In this document: in pieces, positions 8,439 to 15,313 of the stretch
How the letters are laid out: each line of letters opens with the position of its first letter
Position numbering within the stretch: position 1 is the first letter of the stretch
The notes under the pieces: model-generated
Seen by the model: only the letters and a program-made list of their open reading frames with translations
What the model was told of the DNA's origin: nothing
Database searches by the model: none
Made by a program: the position numbers and the translations under genes
DNA from: JAAYZM01 sp964510785
Lineage (GTDB): Bacteria; Actinomycetota; Actinomycetes; Actinomycetales; Cellulomonadaceae
Assembly: GCA_964510785.1 (NCBI GenBank)
Contig: CAZECM010000021.1
Coordinates: 1-46,144 of the forward strand
DNA length: 46,144 nucleotides
Direction: 5' to 3'

Positions 8439-9142
8439 TCCAGGAGGTCGGCGTCCGCCGCCACGGCGGCGCTGGCCCCCTCTTTCGCGGCCTTGCGCAC
8501 CGCGGCGATGAGCTTCGCCTCGTCGAACGGCTCACCTCCGGAGAGCCTCGCGACGGCCGCGACGAGCTGGGCGACCTGCGCGTCGAGCTCGATGAGTCGC
8601 CGCTCCGATCGTCGGCTCAGCACGAGGAGTCGTCGCAGCGCACCCCGCGCGTTCGTGGTCCGCAGCTCGGGCCGGGTGATCAGGCGGTCGTGAACCTCGG
8701 GGTCCGATCGCAAGAGCGCGCGCAGGAACTTCTTGTCCGCCTCGTCGAGCATGTCCACCTCCTCGGGCGCGAGCGCCCTCGTGTCCCGCTGTGGTTCGTA
8801 CTCCATGTGCCACGGCTCGCTCGACACCCTGTCCTTCGCCCACCCGTAGGCGCTCCCGTGCTCGCGCACCCACGCGCGCGCCTCTCCGGGGAGGTCGAGC
8901 GCGCGACCTCCGGTGTCGGAGAGGTCGGCGGGCCGCCACACGTGCTTGGAGCTCTCCGGCCGGGCCGCCTTGGCGGGCCATCCCGGCTTCCCCTGGTTAC
9001 GGAAGAGCCGGGTCTGCCGCTCGAGCGAACGGGTCGAGGACGTGATGGCCGGGGGAAGCCCGTCCGCGAGCATCCGGACGTACGAGGCTGCCGCATCCTC
9101 GCGGAGGCTGTGCCTCGACGTGCTGAGACTCACCAGTTCCAT
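8432..9142 (-). CDS. M15-family peptidase, endolysin-like
   Basis: A 236-residue protein without a signal peptide. Residues 1-125 or so carry the zinc peptidase signature of the M15 group (D-Ala-D-Ala carboxypeptidase and L-Ala-D-Glu endopeptidase phage lysins). ESSKHVWRPADLSD fits SxHxxGxAxD, with His and Asp as ligands and the Gly replaced by Arg. Then come AWVREHGSAYGW and EPWHMEY, with the last His ligand and a catalytic Glu. The C-terminal third is helical (LRALLRSDPEVHD, RRLIELDAQVAQLVAAVARL) and ends in an acidic Asp-rich tail, as in lysins with an added targeting region. No holin, tail or other phage gene lies nearby, so this may be a domesticated or orphan lysin. Confidence 0.75.
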   Translation of the reverse strand: MELVSLSTSRHSLREDAAASYVRMLADGLPPAITSSTRSLERQTRLFRNQGKPGWPAKAARPESSKHVWRPADLSDTGGRALDLPGEARAWVREHGSAYGWAKDRVSSEPWHMEYEPQRDTRALAPEEVDMLDEADKKFLRALLRSDPEVHDRLITRPELRTTNARGALRRLLVLSRRSERRLIELDAQVAQLVAAVARLSGGEPFDEAKLIAAVRKAAKEGASAAVAADADLLDD

Positions 9143-9252
9143 GCCGCGCTCCAGCGCTCGGACGGCGCCGGGTCAAGGACAGGTGGCCGACACCGGGGTC
9201 CAAGCCCCAGTCTCCTCCCGGGCCCGGGGTCTGTCCACGCGAGCGGGCCCGG

Positions 9253-10059
9253 CTACCAGCGGCGGAAGCCGCCCTCCGTGGAGATGACCTGGCCCACGAC
9301 CCACCGGCCCTCGTCGCTCACGAGCCACGCGATGAGCCGGGCCGGGTCGTCCGGCTCGCCGAACCTCCCGCCGGGGAAGTGGGCGAGCACGTCGCGGAGC
9401 ACCTCGGACGGGCGGTCCGCCGTCTCCTCGTCGAGGTAGCCCGTGTTGACCGGTCCGGGGTTGACCGTGTTGAGGACGATGCCGCGGTCGGCGAGCCCGT
9501 CGGCGACGGACGCCGTCACGCCCGCGAGCGCCGCCTTGGACGCGGCGTAGGCGATCTCGTGGCGCATCGGCCCGGCCACCTGGCCCGACGTCATCCAGAC
9601 GACGCGCCCGCCCGGGCGGCCGTCGTGCTGGGCGGCGAACGCCTGCGTCGCGAGGAGCGTCGCGCGGGCGTTGACCTGCCAGTGCCCGTCGAGCACGTCC
9701 GCGGAGAGCTCGTGGAGCTCGCCGTCGGAGCCGCTGCGCGCGTGGTTGCACACGAGGACGTCGAGGTGCCCGACGCTCTCGTTGGCACGTGCGACAAGCT
9801 CCGCGGCGCCGTCGGGCCGGGCGAGGTCGATGCTCGCATCGGCGAGGACCGCGCCGTCGGCGAGGTGCTCGCGGAGCCCGGCCAGGACGTCGTCGACCGG
9901 GTCCGCACCCCACGGCTGCTCCGCGTCGTGCGGGGCGAAGTGGTGGACGAAGAGGCTCGCCCCCATGTCCGCGAGGCGGGCGGCGACGGCGAAGCCGATG
10001 CCGCGGCGTCGACTCACCCCCGTGACGACAGCGGTACGGCCAGCGAGGGGGAGGTCCAT
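9253..10059 (-). CDS. SDR-family oxidoreductase
   Basis: Short-chain dehydrogenase/reductase, 268 residues, with the cofactor motif TGVSRRRGIGFAVA near the N-terminus, the NHA (variant NAG) motif at VCNHARSG, the catalytic Ser in VVWMTSGQVAG, and the YxxxK pair in AYAASKAALAG. The end, VVGQVISTEGGFRRW, is typical of FabG-like reductases. It would act in the cytoplasm with NAD(P)H; the substrate is unknown. The flanking minus-strand genes give no pathway clue. Its start is 9 bp from the stop of the upstream CBS gene, so the two are probably cotranscribed. Confidence 0.88.
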   Translation of the reverse strand: MDLPLAGRTAVVTGVSRRRGIGFAVAARLADMGASLFVHHFAPHDAEQPWGADPVDDVLAGLREHLADGAVLADASIDLARPDGAAELVARANESVGHLDVLVCNHARSGSDGELHELSADVLDGHWQVNARATLLATQAFAAQHDGRPGGRVVWMTSGQVAGPMRHEIAYAASKAALAGVTASVADGLADRGIVLNTVNPGPVNTGYLDEETADRPSEVLRDVLAHFPGGRFGEPDDPARLIAWLVSDEGRWVVGQVISTEGGFRRW

Positions 10060-10068
10060 GCGGTGACC

Positions 10069-10611
10069 CTACGAGGCGGTCGGCCGCGCCGTCGACGCCA
10101 TTGCCCCGAGCCCCGGGCCGCCGGCCCACGCCTGGACGATGAGCTCGGCGAGCAGCCGGACGAGCTCGGTGGTCGAGACCACTCCCCACAGCCGGCCGGC
10201 GATGAGGATGTCGTCGAGGCGGCGGTGCACGGGGCGGCTCATCGCGGCGTGGACCACCTCGACGAGCGGGGCGCCGGGCGCGACGCACATCGGCTCCCAG
10301 TCGGTGATCTCCGCGACGGGGCGGCGCGCGAGGAGCGCCTGCCCGTAGCCCAGGGTGCCGGCGCTCGCGATGTGGTAACGCTCGCGGGACACGATCCCCA
10401 CGCGCTCCGGGTCCGCGGGGTCGACCACGGCGACGGACGACACGTGCTCGGAGGCGAACAGGCCGGCGAGCCGGGGGCACGGGAGCGAGGCGTCGACCAC
10501 CTCGATGTCACGGCCGAGGCGGGCGACGGCGAGGTAGGGGTCCGTGGACTGCGGTCCCCGCTCGGTGCGGCGGGGGCGGGAGAGCTGCGGAGCGATGGTC
10601 TCGAGGATCAC
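10069..10611 (-). CDS. CBS-domain protein
   Basis: About 180 residues if the GTG at 10611 is the start. An in-frame reading to 10737 adds an Arg/Pro-rich segment without family character and would run into the promoter of the divergent DUF2975 gene. The sequence has two CBS-like halves: VVDASLPCPRLAGLFASE with VSSVAVVDPADPERVGIVSR, and VAPGAPLVEVVHAAM with LDDILIAGRLWGVVSTTEL. This resembles the N-terminal CBS pair of bacterial GGDEF/EAL proteins, but no such domain follows. CBS pairs bind adenosyl ligands. The start codon is uncertain because no clear ribosome site is seen. Confidence 0.65.
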   Translation of the reverse strand: MILETIAPQLSRPRRTERGPQSTDPYLAVARLGRDIEVVDASLPCPRLAGLFASEHVSSVAVVDPADPERVGIVSRERYHIASAGTLGYGQALLARRPVAEITDWEPMCVAPGAPLVEVVHAAMSRPVHRRLDDILIAGRLWGVVSTTELVRLLAELIVQAWAGGPGLGAMASTARPTAS

Positions 10612-10741
10612 CGGTCGATCGTCCCCCGGACGTGCGCCGGGCGCGCAGCGGTTCGGGTCGTTTGCCCCGGTTGGGCGAACGAGTTCATGGAAGATTCGCC
10701 CCGTGGCCGACTCACGACGGCCGTTCGAGCGCGTCACTCAA

Positions 10742-10770
10742 TTGACAATCAATCGTTCATGATCGATTAT
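10742..10770 (+). promoter_or_regulatory. Promoter of the DUF2975/XRE operon
   Basis: A perfect -35 box TTGACA (10742-10747), a 17-bp spacer, and GATTAT (10765-10770) as the -10. The predicted transcript starts near 10777 and the ATG at 10812 is preceded by GAGGG. This is one of the most AT-rich stretches in the window. Confidence 0.7.
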
Positions 10771-10799
10771 CGATGTCTACCCATCACTATTCGATCGAT
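10762..10799. promoter_or_regulatory. Candidate operator: repeated ATCGAT boxes
   Basis: ATCGATTATCGAT (10762-10774) is a 13-bp palindrome lying across the -10 box. A further TCGATCGATT at 10791-10800 supplies a third ATCGAT. Small XRE repressors paired with DUF2975 proteins are expected to be autoregulatory, so these boxes are the likely binding sites of the 68-residue protein encoded at 11288. Confidence 0.55.
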
Positions 10800-10811
10800 T
10801 CGAGGGTTGGC

Positions 10812-11288
10812 ATGAACCGAGGCACCATCATCGCCCTGCGCTGCGGGCTCGTCGCCCTCCTGCTCGGGCTGCTCGTCATCCAGGCGCTCATGCTCCCGGC
10901 GATCGCCGCCGACTACGCCGTCGACGCCCCCGAGCTGGCCTACCTGCGCTGGCCGTACCTCATCGCCTCGATCCTGGTCGTGGCGTGCGTGCAGCTCGCC
11001 GTCCTCTGCGTGTGGCGCCTGCTCGGCTTCGTCCAGGAGGGGTCGATCTTCTCCACGCGGGCGTTCACGTGGGTCGACCGCATCATCGGCACGACGGTCG
11101 TGGCCACCATCCTCGTGGTGGCGATGAACGCCTACCTGACGGCCATCAACATGATCCCCCCGGGGCTCTTCATCCTCCTCGGCGGGGCGGCCGTCGGCGG
11201 GCTGTGCCTCGCGCTGCTGCTCGTCGTGATGCGCGCGCTCCTCGTGCGGGCGACCGAGCTCGAGTCCGACCTGAGCGAGGTGATCTGA
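10812..11288 (+). CDS. DUF2975 family membrane protein
   Basis: A 158-residue integral membrane protein with four hydrophobic segments, the layout of DUF2975 proteins: about residues 6-30, 44-68, 88-108 and 115-140. The ATG at 10812 is chosen over an upstream ATG at 10773 because the latter overlaps the operator and the expected transcript start, whereas GAGGG sits 5 bp before 10812. The family function is unknown; it is almost always followed by a YozG-like XRE repressor, as here, with the stop and start overlapping by one base (TGATG). Confidence 0.85.
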   Translation: MNRGTIIALRCGLVALLLGLLVIQALMLPAIAADYAVDAPELAYLRWPYLIASILVVACVQLAVLCVWRLLGFVQEGSIFSTRAFTWVDRIIGTTVVATILVVAMNAYLTAINMIPPGLFILLGGAAVGGLCLALLLVVMRALLVRATELESDLSEVI

Positions 11289-11494
11289 TGGCCATCGTCG
11301 TCAACCTCGACGTCGAGCTCGCACGCCGCAAGATGTCCGTGGGCGAGTTCGCCGACGCCGTGGGGATCACCGTCGCGAACGTGTCCGTGCTCAAGAACGG
11401 CCGCGCCAAGGCCGTCCGGTTCTCGACCCTCGAGGCCATCTGCCGGGTGCTCGACTGCCAGCCCGGCGACATCCTCGCCTACGTGCCGGACTGA
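11288..11494 (+). CDS. Small XRE/Cro-type repressor (YozG-like)
   Basis: A 68-residue helix-turn-helix protein consisting of little more than the DNA-binding domain (ARRKMSVGEFADAVGITVA, then NVSVLKNGRAKAVRFSTLE). The ending LDCQPGDILAYVPD matches the YozG-like group found next to DUF2975 genes. It is translationally coupled to the membrane protein gene and probably represses the operon through the ATCGAT boxes upstream. Its 3' end overlaps the stop of the convergent epimerase gene by 16 bp. Confidence 0.88.
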   Translation: MAIVVNLDVELARRKMSVGEFADAVGITVANVSVLKNGRAKAVRFSTLEAICRVLDCQPGDILAYVPD

Positions 11495-12559
11495 CGCGCG
11501 AGCGCCTCGTCGAGGTCCGTCACGGCGAACTCGTAGCCGGCGTCGAGCAGCCGCGCCGGGGCGACCCAGCGGGACTTGAGCAGGAGCTCGGACTCGTTGC
11601 GCAGCGCCCCCATGCCCAGCTCGAGCATCCACCGCGCCGCGGGGAGCCCGACCGGTGCCCCGACCCGGCGGCGCAGCGCGGCCATGAGGGTGCGGTTGTC
11701 GCTCGCCGTCGGCGTCGCGACGTTGACGGGGCCTTCGATCCCGGGGTGGTCGCGCAGGAAGCGCACGACGCCGACGACGTCGTCCACGTGGACCCACGAG
11801 AACTTCTGTCGCCCGCGCGAGCGGTGGCGAGGTGCCCGCCCGTCACCCGTCGGCTCCGGCCCGATCCCCCGGTAACGACGATGGCCGAACCACCACCCGT
11901 CGTGCTGCGGCCCACCGAGCCCGAGCCGTGCCGCGGTCAGGAGCGACCGCGTTCGGTCTCAACAGATTGGCGGGAGTCGGTCATGGCGGTCAAACTCAAC
12001 AAGCACGACCTTGAATTCGTTCTGAAGCAGATCAAGATCGCCGAAGCCCATGCCGGCGGCGTCTTCGGCACGNNNNNNNNNNGCGCAGCGCGACGCGCCG
12101 GGTGCCGGGCAGGTCGCCCGCGAAGAGCTCGGCTTCCCACGTGCGGGCGACGTCCACCGAGAACCCGGTCCCGAGCTCCCCGTCGTCCTCGCCCTGCGGC
12201 CCGTCCAGCGCGTAGCGGTAGATCGTGCCCGTGCTCGCGTTGAGCCACAGTGCCGGGGGCTCGGTCCCGGCGCTCACGGCGTCGTGCAACGCCCGCGTCG
12301 TCGCGACGCGCGAACGCAGGATCTCGTCCCGGTTCGCGTCGGTGTAGCGGCAGCCCACGCTCTTGCCGGCCAGGTTGATCAGCAGCTCCGCGCCCTCGAC
12401 CACCCGGGCGATCGCGTCCGGGTCGCCCCACGAGGCATCACCGCCCGCGCGGCTGATGGTCCGGACCCGGTAGCCGTCGTCGTGCAGCGCGGCGACGATC
12501 GCCCGCCCCAGGAAGCCGGACGCCCCGGCCACGACGGCGGTGCGTGGGGTCTCTGTCAT
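11479..12559 (-). CDS. TIGR01777 family NAD-dependent epimerase, broken by scaffold gap
   Basis: The two halves of one gene lie on either side of the N run. The N-terminal 159 codons (12559-12083) contain the NAD motif GASGFLG, ELLINLAGKSV, the conserved ASTGTIYRY block, and end at DLPGTRRVALR. The C-terminal part (about 11950-11479) resumes at LLTAARLGLGGPQHDG and carries FSWVHVDDVVGVVRFL, PVNVATP and the family ending. Only about 10-20 residues appear to be missing, so the true gap is tens of bases. The bases at about 11950-12072 do not belong to this gene. The family is widespread, often called sugar nucleotide epimerase, but its reaction is not established. It lies 26 bp after the MFS gene. 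Confidence 0.85.
11950..12072 (+). other. Foreign-looking contig-end segment with start of a peroxidase-like ORF
   Basis: This segment interrupts the epimerase frame, is visibly less GC-rich than its surroundings, and on the plus strand has a ribosome site (GGGAG) and an ATG at 11983 opening a frame that runs into the Ns: MAVKLNKHDLEFVLKQIKIA. That N-terminus resembles bacterial haem peroxidase-family proteins of other organisms, from memory. The left boundary is approximate. The simplest reading is contamination or chimeric extension at a contig end. A real insertion hidden by the gap cannot be excluded. Confidence 0.6.
12073..12082. other. Scaffold gap (10 N)
   Basis: Ten Ns, a conventional scaffold-join length rather than a measured distance. 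It lies inside the TIGR01777 epimerase gene. Confidence 0.99.
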
Positions 12560-12585
12560 GTCCCCACCCTAGGGCTCGCGCACCG

Positions 12586-13896
12586 CTACCCCCGCCGGCC
12601 ACGATGGCGCCTGATCGCCTCCCGGACCGACGGCACCACCACGCCGCCGGCCGCCATGTCGACGCGCGTGAGGCGGCGGTTGCGCAGCACGCCCACCAGG
12701 CCGATCAGCCACGGGACGAGGAGCGCGGCGAAGGCCAGGCGGTACTCGTCGAGCGTGTACGTCGTGGCACCAGGGGGCGCGACGAGCTGCAGCACCACGC
12801 CCACGAGCAGCACACCCACGACGGTCGAGCTGAAGCCACCCACGTTCACGTAGCCCGTCGCGACACCCAGCCGCGAGCTCGGGGACCATGACCGCGCAAA
12901 GTCCAGGCCTACCAGCGAGATGGGTCCGCCCGCGCCGATGACGACGCAGAACAGTGCCAGCTGCCACCACGGTCGAGGCGTGCTGAAGGACAGCAGCGCC
13001 GCCCAGGCGGTGGCCGTCCCCGCCGCCGAGCCCAGCACGATCCAGCTGCGTCGCAGCGGGTGTCGACCCGTGAGGACCCCGGCCGTGGGTCCGGCGACCA
13101 TGGCGGAGAGCGTCAGCACGACCAGCAGCCCGGACGCGGCGGCGGGGCTCAGGCCCTGCGCCGTCACGAAGAACGGCACGCCCCACAGCAGGGCGACCAC
13201 GTTCGCGGAGAACGGGCTCACGAAGTGGCTCCAGAAGCCCAGGCGGTTCCCCGCCGTCGAGGTCGCGGCACGCACGGACGCCCAGAGCCGGTCGGGTGCC
13301 GGCGAGGAGTGCCCGACGTCGGGCATCCGCACGCACAGCGCCACCACCACCGCCGCCGCCGCACCCACGGCGCCCAGCGTGCCGAACGCCGGGCCCCAGC
13401 CGAACTCGTGGAGGACCCACGCCACCGGGATCGCGGTGGCGAGCTGCCCCGCCTGGCCCATGAACCCCGTGACCTGCACCAGCACCGGCACCCGTCGTGG
13501 CGGGAACCACGCGGAGATGAGCCGGGCGGCGGAGATGAAGATGGGCGCATCGCCTGCGCCGAGCAGCACCCGCGCACCCATCGCGAGCGGAAGGCTGTCG
13601 GTGATGGCCAAGGCCGTCTGGCCGAGCGCCATCAGGACGGAGCCCGCCACCATCACGCGCATGGGACCGAAGCGGTCCAGCAGGTGGCCCGCCGGGATCT
13701 GCATCGCGGTGTACGTCGCGACCTGCGCCACGGCCAGCAGCGCGAGCCCCGTGGCCTGGGTGTCGAACCTGTCGAGCGCCTCGACGCCGGCGACCCCCAG
13801 CGCGGTGCGGTGGACCACCGCCACGAAGTAGGCGAGCAGCGCAGCGGCGAACACCACCTTCGCCACACGCGGTGTGCGGTGCGGAAGGTGGCTCAC
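12586..13896 (-). CDS. MFS transporter
   Basis: A 436-residue major facilitator protein with about 12 hydrophobic segments. The loop between helices 2 and 3 reads GHLLDRFGPMRVMVAG, a clear MFS motif A. ARLISAWFPPRRVPVLVQ near residue 125 matches the nitrate/phthalate/anion-type subgroup in which W-F-P-P/x-R-E/R follows helix 4. Substrate and direction are unknown. The C-terminus is basic (RRHRGRRG). The ATG at 13896 is preferred over an upstream GTG because it begins a typical short cytoplasmic N-terminus. The epimerase gene follows on the same strand after 26 bp, so the two may be cotranscribed. Confidence 0.9.
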   Translation of the reverse strand: MSHLPHRTPRVAKVVFAAALLAYFVAVVHRTALGVAGVEALDRFDTQATGLALLAVAQVATYTAMQIPAGHLLDRFGPMRVMVAGSVLMALGQTALAITDSLPLAMGARVLLGAGDAPIFISAARLISAWFPPRRVPVLVQVTGFMGQAGQLATAIPVAWVLHEFGWGPAFGTLGAVGAAAAVVVALCVRMPDVGHSSPAPDRLWASVRAATSTAGNRLGFWSHFVSPFSANVVALLWGVPFFVTAQGLSPAAASGLLVVLTLSAMVAGPTAGVLTGRHPLRRSWIVLGSAAGTATAWAALLSFSTPRPWWQLALFCVVIGAGGPISLVGLDFARSWSPSSRLGVATGYVNVGGFSSTVVGVLLVGVVLQLVAPPGATTYTLDEYRLAFAALLVPWLIGLVGVLRNRRLTRVDMAAGGVVVPSVREAIRRHRGRRG

Positions 13897-13953
13897 CTGG
13901 AGAGTCTAGGTGTGGGGTCCGGGGTTCTCGGCTGGGACGCTGGATGCCGAACA

Positions 13954-13991
13954 GCCGGTCGGGCACGCACCGAGGCGCGCACCCGACCGGC
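13954..13991 (-). terminator. Stem-loop downstream of collagen-like gene
   Basis: A perfect 10-bp inverted repeat, GCCGGTCGGG (13954-13963) and CCCGACCGGC (13982-13991), with an 18-nt loop, 30 bp beyond the stop of the collagen-like gene and before the MFS gene start. The T-run is weak. Confidence 0.65.
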
Positions 13992-14020
13992 CGTGGGACC
14001 GCCGTGCCGGACGGTGCAGA

Positions 14021-14818
14021 TCAGCCAGCGGTGATGCACACCGCCGTACCGGTCATGGCGACAGAGCTCGTGATGTCGTTGCGCACGGTGACTCGCCACG
14101 CCAGGCCCCCGTCGTGCGGAAAGCTCTGGTAGATGACCGGCGCGGTGCCTGGGCCGGTGGCGATGTAGGCCCCACCTGAGATCGCCTTCTTGCCGCTCGG
14201 ACACGTCATGGTGAAGGTATGGCTCCCACCACCGGCGATGCTCTGGGTCGCACTCTCGATGATCTCGTAACCGGACACGCCTGCGGCGCCCGCCGGCCCA
14301 GCGGAGCCCGTGGCACCGGTGGCACCAGCTGCTCCGGCAGCACCGGTGGCTCCAGCAGGTCCGGCGGGACCCACGGCGCCGTCGGCCCCTGCTGGTCCGG
14401 CAGGCCCAGCGGGACCCGCGGGCCCAGCGACGCCGGTGTCGCCCTTCGGCCCCTGCGCGCCCTGGAGGGCTGCACGCGTCGCGGACGAGAGCTTGGCGAG
14501 GCTGATCGTGCCGTTGCGGATCTTCGCGTTGGTCACGGCGCCAGTCTTGATCTTGGCGGCGCTGATCGCGCCGTTCTTGACCTTCTTCGTCGTGACCGCG
14601 TTGTTGCGGATCTTCTTCGCGGTGACCGCGTCGTTGCGGATCTTCTTCGTCGTGACCGCGTCGTTCTTGATGTTGGCCGCGGTCACTGAGCTCTTCGCGA
14701 TGCGGTTCTCGGCCACGTTGGTCGCAGCGACCGCTGACGTCATCGAGGTAGCGACGACGAGCGCGAGTATGGAGATGACTAGGGAGGCTGGGCTCATGGC
14801 CCGACTGATTCGACTCAT
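14021..14818 (-). CDS. Secreted collagen-like protein with decapeptide-repeat stalk
   Basis: A 265-residue predicted secreted protein. Residues 1-33 look like a signal peptide (SLVISILALVVATSMTSAVA). Residues 41-110 are seven consecutive 10-residue repeats with consensus (K/R)N(D/G)AVTxxKI, without insertions. Residues 120-183 are 21 uninterrupted Gly-X-Y triplets, mostly GPA, GAA and GAT, i.e. a bacterial collagen-like segment. The last 80 residues (184-265) form a beta-rich domain with two Cys (in FTMTCPSG and AVCITAG), possibly disulphide-linked. There is no LPxTG anchor. By analogy with other bacterial collagen-like proteins it is probably a trimer with a globular tip; the function is unknown. 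Confidence 0.85.
   Translation of the reverse strand: MSRISRAMSPASLVISILALVVATSMTSAVAATNVAENRIAKSSVTAANIKNDAVTTKKIRNDAVTAKKIRNNAVTTKKVKNGAISAAKIKTGAVTNAKIRNGTISLAKLSSATRAALQGAQGPKGDTGVAGPAGPAGPAGPAGADGAVGPAGPAGATGAAGAAGATGATGSAGPAGAAGVSGYEIIESATQSIAGGGSHTFTMTCPSGKKAISGGAYIATGPGTAPVIYQSFPHDGGLAWRVTVRNDITSSVAMTGTAVCITAG
14270..14461 (-). repeat. Gly-X-Y (collagen-like) coding repeat
   Basis: Period-9 DNA repeat encoding 21 consecutive Gly-X-Y triplets. Pro occurs mainly at the second position (GPA), as in bacterial collagens, which lack hydroxyproline. Confidence 0.92.
14489..14698 (-). repeat. Seven 30-bp decapeptide-coding repeats
   Basis: Exact 10-codon periodicity over seven units encoding variants of KNDAVTTKKI. 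The central units share long stretches at the DNA level (gatcttcttcgtcgtgacc), which suggests recent duplication or slippage. Confidence 0.9.
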
Positions 14819-14829
14819 GCGACGCGACC

Positions 14830-15228
14830 CTAGGAAGCCGGCTTCAAGTTTTCTGTGAGTCGACGTCCTTCATCGTCCGGCTCGCCCGCCTCGACACTGG
14901 CCCGCTCGGCCGCCCGGACGATCGCCGTGCCGATGCCCCCGCCACGCAGCGACTCGTCGACGTGGAGGCTGCGCAGCTCGCGCAACGGCGCGAAGACCAG
15001 CTCACCGGCGCCCACGGGCACGCCGTCGAGCCACGCGACGAGGTAGAGCGACTCGCCGCGCTCCTGGCGGGCGAACATCCGCTCGGCGATCCGCGCGCCG
15101 GGATGCTCCGTCGCGGTGATCGTCTCGACGTCGGACCGTGTGCACGTGCGGACGGTGACCCCGGACCACTCTTGGCTGTTCTGCACCCGGACTGGACCTC
15201 CCGTCTCTGACGCTGCGACGCGAGCCAT
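14830..15228 (-). CDS. GNAT acetyltransferase, C-terminally truncated
   Basis: About 132 residues from the ATG at 15228. It has the GNAT core up to motif A: YLVAWLDGVPVGAGELVFAP, then LRSLHVDESLRGGGIGTAIV, containing the acetyl-CoA loop RGGGIG. Immediately after helix alpha-3 the sequence becomes charged and unrelated (EPDDEGRRLTENLKPAS) and stops, so motif B and the last strands, about 30-40 residues in typical GNATs, are missing. It may be a decayed gene or a short variant. It ends 12 bp from the start of the collagen-like gene, in the same direction. Confidence 0.65.
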   Translation of the reverse strand: MARVAASETGGPVRVQNSQEWSGVTVRTCTRSDVETITATEHPGARIAERMFARQERGESLYLVAWLDGVPVGAGELVFAPLRELRSLHVDESLRGGGIGTAIVRAAERASVEAGEPDDEGRRLTENLKPAS

Positions 15229-15313
15229 GGTCGCACCCGATCCGGCTGCGCCGCAGGTGCAGCGTACGATCGGGCCAGGAGCTGACCTAGGTTCCCCCAA
15301 GACGGGAGCACGG

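Noticed and set aside
14489..14698. CRISPR-like 30-bp periodicity
   Set aside because: Units are contiguous, in frame and encode a regular decapeptide; there are no spacers.
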